A DNA stretch of 30,410 nt, taken from NCBI GenBank assembly GCA_027021095.1, contig JALUUZ010000476.1, positions 1 to 30,410 of the forward strand, written 5' to 3'. The translations under genes were made by a program, and so were the position numbers. The DNA is from Gammaproteobacteria bacterium (GTDB taxonomy: Bacteria; Pseudomonadota; Gammaproteobacteria; SZUA-21). Below the pieces are notes generated by a model. That model had not been told where the DNA came from, did not search any database, and saw nothing but the letters and a program-made list of their open reading frames with translations. Shown here piece after piece: positions 30,058 through 30,410 of this stretch (positions are counted from its first letter, which is position 1; every line of letters starts with the position of its first letter).

Positions 30058-30410
30058 TCACTTTAGAAACAACTCGTAGGCCGGATTAGCGGATTCTTCC
30101 CAGTAACGGTATCCAAGATCCTGTAAAAACGCCTGGAATTCCTCTTTCTTGCCATCCTCCACCTGCATACCAACCAGCACCCGGCCATAGGCGGAACCGT
30201 GATTACGATAATGGAACAGGCTGATGTTCCAATCCTTGCCCATGCGCTGTAAAAACTGTAACAACGCACCGGGACGTTCCGGAAATTCAAACCGGTAGAC
30301 GATCTCCGTGCCGGTATTCGGCGCCCGGCCGCCGACCATGTAACGAATATGCAGCTTTGCCATCTCGTTGCCGGAAAGATCGATCACCGGGTAGTCGTTG
30401 GCCTCGAGCA
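30058..30410 (-). CDS. ilvA: Threonine dehydratase (threonine deaminase), C-terminal part, cut by the window edge
   Basis: The open frame continues to the window end: LEANDYPVIDLSGNEMAKLH (the last 23 bases plus the start of the tracked frame), then IRYMVGGRAP, FEFPERPGALLQFLQRMG and NISLFHYRNHG. This is the regulatory ACT-like domain of biosynthetic IlvA, where isoleucine binds to inhibit the enzyme. IlvA makes 2-oxobutanoate from threonine for isoleucine synthesis. The catalytic PLP domain lies outside the window. The GTG at 30387 is internal, not a start. It converges on the H1-like gene across a shared terminator. Confidence 0.95.
   Translation of the reverse strand, partial: LEANDYPVIDLSGNEMAKLHIRYMVGGRAPNTGTEIVYRFEFPERPGALLQFLQRMGKDWNISLFHYRNHGSAYGRVLVGMQVEDGKKEEFQAFLQDLGYRYWEESANPAYELFLK

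Noticed and set aside
1..30410. tRNA, rRNA, prophage, toxin-antitoxin pair or intact transposase genes
   Set aside because: No cloverleaf with the expected T-loop, no rRNA stretches, and no integrase or transposase motifs were seen; the Fic protein has its inhibitory helix built in, so no antitoxin is required.

Overview
This window looks like the chromosome of a free-living or host-associated gammaproteobacterium. The assignment rests on gene order. The 3' end of ksgA (rsmA) and apaG-apaH are characteristic, although separated here. A minus-strand ygfB-pepP-ubiH-ubiI block diverges from zapB-zapA-ssrS(6S RNA)-ygfA, as in Pseudomonas and relatives, and an ilvA tail sits at the right edge. Aerobic ubiquinone hydroxylases, Tpx peroxidase and a Fur-type iron regulator site suggest an aerobe or facultative aerobe. 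The split glycine decarboxylase (gcvPA/gcvPB) and the very lysine-rich H1-like protein fit several sulfur-oxidiser-type lineages, but genus and order cannot be fixed from this window.

Layout. 1-4602: the ksgA tail, then an insertion-like stretch with a Fic-domain AMP transferase, a small exported orphan, a ComFB-family protein and glucokinase, rich in palindromic repeats. 4603-5838: apaG-apaH. 6215-8396 (minus): lgt-thyA-folA. 8669-11210: a large DUF255 thioredoxin-domain protein and a cysteine-rich lipoprotein. 11267-12502: a membrane-anchored coiled-coil protein resembling the front half of an M23 peptidase, a small CxxC/HxxC protein and a very small basic protein. 12821-13762 (minus): a PfkB-type kinase. 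13840-19473 (minus): a complete glycine-cleavage operon (promoter, tandem glycine riboswitch, terminator, gcvT-gcvH-gcvPA-tpx-gcvPB-dgkA). 19758-22689 (minus): a Fur-controlled ferric iron uptake pair, fbpA-fbpB, without its ATPase. 22716-27209 (minus): ygfB-pepP-ubiH-ubiI. 27655-29210 (plus): zapB-zapA, 6S RNA, ygfA. 29629-29877: the H1-like protein. 30058-30410 (minus): the C-terminal part of ilvA.

Functional links. folA, thyA, the glycine cleavage system and ygfA all handle one-carbon folates: GCS makes methylene-THF, ThyA consumes it, FolA recycles dihydrofolate and YgfA recovers 5-formyl-THF. The riboswitch makes glycine the likely signal for the gcv operon. The two flavin monooxygenases with pepP and ygfB form the usual ubiquinone block.

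The most unusual content is repetitive. Family B has termini of the type CCCGCATTTCTCACCACC, an approximately 184-bp full form with perfect inverted ends, and YTAR-type tetranucleotides next to the better preserved ends, so it looks like a non-autonomous transposon. Family A is built from GGTGCGT...ACGCACC palindromes. Copies of both families sit exactly at gene ends, and the TAG stop codons of fic, folA, fbpB and dgkA lie at repeat borders. Two promoters (zapB, ubiI) are placed so close to the start codon that leaderless transcripts are predicted. No tRNA, rRNA, CRISPR array, prophage or intact transposase gene was found.
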